Assembly: GCA_026260175.1 (NCBI GenBank)
Contig: JAKCWW010000414.1
Location: 1 to 64,000 of the forward strand
Source: Reticulitermes lucifugus
Lineage: Eukaryota; Arthropoda; Insecta; Blattodea; Rhinotermitidae
DNA length: 64,000 nucleotides
Reading direction: 5' to 3'
Part shown: positions 61,901 to 64,000 of the stretch, piece by piece
How positions within the stretch are numbered: the first letter of the stretch is position 1
Layout of the letters: each line of letters begins with the position of its first letter
Notes under the pieces: generated by a model
What the model was told of the DNA's origin: nothing
What the model saw: the letters and a program-made list of their open reading frames with translations, nothing else
The model's database searches: none
Program-made: the position numbers and the translations under genes

Positions 61901-63292
61901 GCTTTCCCATGGCAACAATGGTAACACGAAAGCCCCTCATTATTACGTTTATACTCTTTCTTGTCTCGTAATGTAAACAGTAACATAAACGGGGTTAAAT
62001 GTTACACCGTGTAGGCAATTGTAATAGAATGTCTCGTTTCATTTTAGTTCCTTGAAAACGTCAGTTTTGTAGGACTAGAAGTCTGGGGAATAGAAACGTA
62101 GGCTTTATTGTTCGTTGTGACCAGACTCGCTATTTTGTTTGTAAGTTAGTTAGGCTATACGTTGTATAACTATTCAAAACGTATTGAAACATACCGCAAT
62201 AATGAAACTGAAAGTACTTTGCGTTGATGAGAATGAAGAGCGTGTTTTGGTAGCCACGAATAATACTTTTCTCAGAATGTGTACGCTGCTGCAGATTGCG
62301 TCTTGCTGTGCCCTTGTCCGGACCAGACATTTTCATTTCTATCGCCATTAACCCTCGTTAATACACCATATACCACGGGATTCATACCGGACACGCAACT
62401 GCAGTCAACACAGGCGTCACACAATTCGACGCTATGTAGCTTATGGTGTCCAGAAGTCGGTAAATTCTACGAATGATAACTTGTTTAGTAGTTTGTTTTA
62501 GGGTCACAACGTTTCAAATATTTATAAATAATCCAATAACGAAACAATCAGTGTAAGTCCCTAGCGGTTTCCATTTAATGACTTATCTGAACCATTACTT
62601 CTATTAGTCATAAGTAAAATAATAGGGCGAAATGTGGTAGACACGAGTTCCAGCTAAAGTTGCAACTCTGCCCCTTGTAATCAATCAGTCAGTCATTCAC
62701 TACGCTACTCTTGGATTAGGAAAATTAATGATACTCTTTCTCCTCAAGGGTCGCCACATCATGTCGTCATTCTATCCACGCCAAAAGATTTGAGGTCCCA
62801 CCTGTGACCTGGGTTCACCACGGGTCAGCCTCAGTCCCACGAGGGTCGCACTTCCCTATTTCTCCCCTCCAGTTCTTTCCCGCCCTCTCGATACAGTGAA
62901 ATCCCGCAGTACTTTCCTAACTCACGGTTTTAGTTTTGTCGTCTCCTAGTTCCTTTTCATTTTTTGAGTTTCCCCGCAGTTTTCTACTACTGCGAAGCCT
63001 CTTTTCCCATGGGATGACATCAATATACTGAGTAGGTGGCATGGCCAGGCCAAACCTTGTCGCCCAGTACCGGGTGGATCGAGATGAAGACCTCCAGTGT
63101 TTTGTTCATTCTGACTGTCCGAACATTTAATAAATTTCTGCATAGCTTTTTTAGGGTGTTAATTACTACATGGTCTTAGAATTGTTAAAAATAAATAACC
63201 TCGATTAAACACTATTTCTCTAACTATTAACAGATCGCTGTTGCCAATGACGTCAAAAGAATTAACAGTTTCTTTTCTTGTTTCGTTTGTTA
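61901..63292. other. Core between the inverted arms
   Basis: 1.4 kb with no long open frame. A GC-richer segment at 62745-63100 may be a separate interspersed repeat. No transposase motif was recognised. Confidence 0.5.
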
Positions 63293-63747
63293 TATAAGTA
63301 TTAAATATTCTGTGTATGTGTTTGTAGCCTTAGTTTCCAGTACGCAATGCGCATGTGCCATATTGTCATCTGTGGCCTGTCCCGCAATAACATATTTGTC
63401 CTCATTATCTCATAAAGGGCACGATTTTCGAAAAAAAGTTATTGAATATAAAATGTTTGCTTTGATTCTCTCTACAACTTTTGTCTGAAACATTTCTCAT
63501 TCTAAGAGGAAATGAGAGAGGTATGATCACAAATGAACATTGGTCTTCATGTAAAGTAAGCGTTATTCTTGTCAGATTTGAAATGAAAGTTGAATCTGCT
63601 AAACAGATTTTCGAAAAATAATCAAACATCAAATTTAATGAACTTCCGTCCAATGGGAACCGAGTTGTTCCATGCGGACGGACGGACAGACAGACAGACA
63701 TAACGAAGGTAATAGTCGCTTTTCGCAATCTGCGAACGCGCCTAAAA
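63293..63747 (-). repeat. Right arm of long inverted repeat
   Basis: Reverse-complement counterpart of 61447-61900. Its outer end, 'cttttcgcaatctgcgaacg' then 'cgcctaaaaa', resembles 22571-22597. It contains a GGAC/GACA microsatellite at about 63676-63703 that is not preserved in the left arm. Confidence 0.85.
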
Positions 63748-64000
63748 ATATCTGTGCCGTCCTCCGAATTGTGATTTTAAACTTTACTAAAATCGCAGCA
63801 ATAAAAATCTATGATCCTCGAAGATTTGTCACAGAAAATTATTTGATGACAGTGAAATATGATTCGTCAGTGTCTTTCCCAACTCACAAATATTTTCGTC
63901 GGTTATTTCACGACGCTGTCAGTGACTTAGGCTACATAGTGTCAAAAGGCAGGATGATTCATGAAGGATACTGTAAGGTACTTTCAAAGAAAGGTTCGTG
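63748..64000. other. Anonymous sequence at window end
   Basis: Nothing recognised. Confidence 0.5.

Noticed and set aside
1-64000. LTR retrotransposons, endogenous viruses or Polinton-like elements
   Set aside because: I saw no long terminal repeats, integrase-like, capsid-like or envelope-like segments in any frame.

Overview
The window looks like gene-poor, AT-rich nuclear DNA from a large insect genome. The evidence is a dense scatter of old non-LTR retrotransposon (LINE) 3' ends, tRNA-derived SINEs with target-site duplications, many (ATT)n-type microsatellites, and no long open reading frame. The LINE and SINE families resemble ones I associate with cockroaches and termites (Blattodea). 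That placement is an inference from memory, not something the sequence proves. No operon-like layout, rRNA gene, functional tRNA gene, CRISPR array or complete protein gene was found.

Layout. 0-13 kb: a (CA)n tract at the left edge; LINE 3' fragments on both strands (1540-1650, 2510-2985, 3635-4080, 7175-7420, 8637-8840, 8900-9060, 9715-9985, 12185-12320); a striking four-copy 44-bp tandem array with a palindromic core (5444-5620); and a complete SINE with a perfect 12-bp target-site duplication (9336-9610). 13-25 kb: mostly anonymous sequence, with two LINE copies (16560-17330, 18985-19205), a SINE with a perfect 10-bp duplication (21580-21856), a SINE tail (24200-24345) and a 13-bp inverted repeat (24502-24620). 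25-37 kb: the densest LINE zone (25855-26205, 27060-27445, 28060-28325, 29880-30830, 34980-35125, 36010-36370). The 29880-30830 copy keeps the longest recognisable reverse transcriptase region. A pair of abutting tRNA-like units lies at 31672-31940. 37-46.6 kb: almost featureless apart from strand-asymmetric A-rich and purine-rich blocks and microsatellites. 46.6-61 kb: a SINE cluster (46670, 48574, 49290, 50320, 54807, 56128, 59112, 59908), one LINE fragment (53709-53900) and one short exon-like reading frame at 52452-52632. 61.4-63.75 kb: two diverged copies of a roughly 455-bp sequence in inverted orientation around a 1.4-kb core, the most transposon-like unexplained structure in the window.

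The repeats are not a cooperating gene system. All LINE pieces seem to derive from one family: a reverse transcriptase with a C-terminal region ending near GRPRRRW, followed by a short conserved tail. They are old, with stops and indels in every copy. The SINEs carry internal pol III A and B boxes and would have depended on a LINE for mobilisation; whether this LINE was the partner cannot be told from the window. The window probably lies in an intergenic region or a very long intron.
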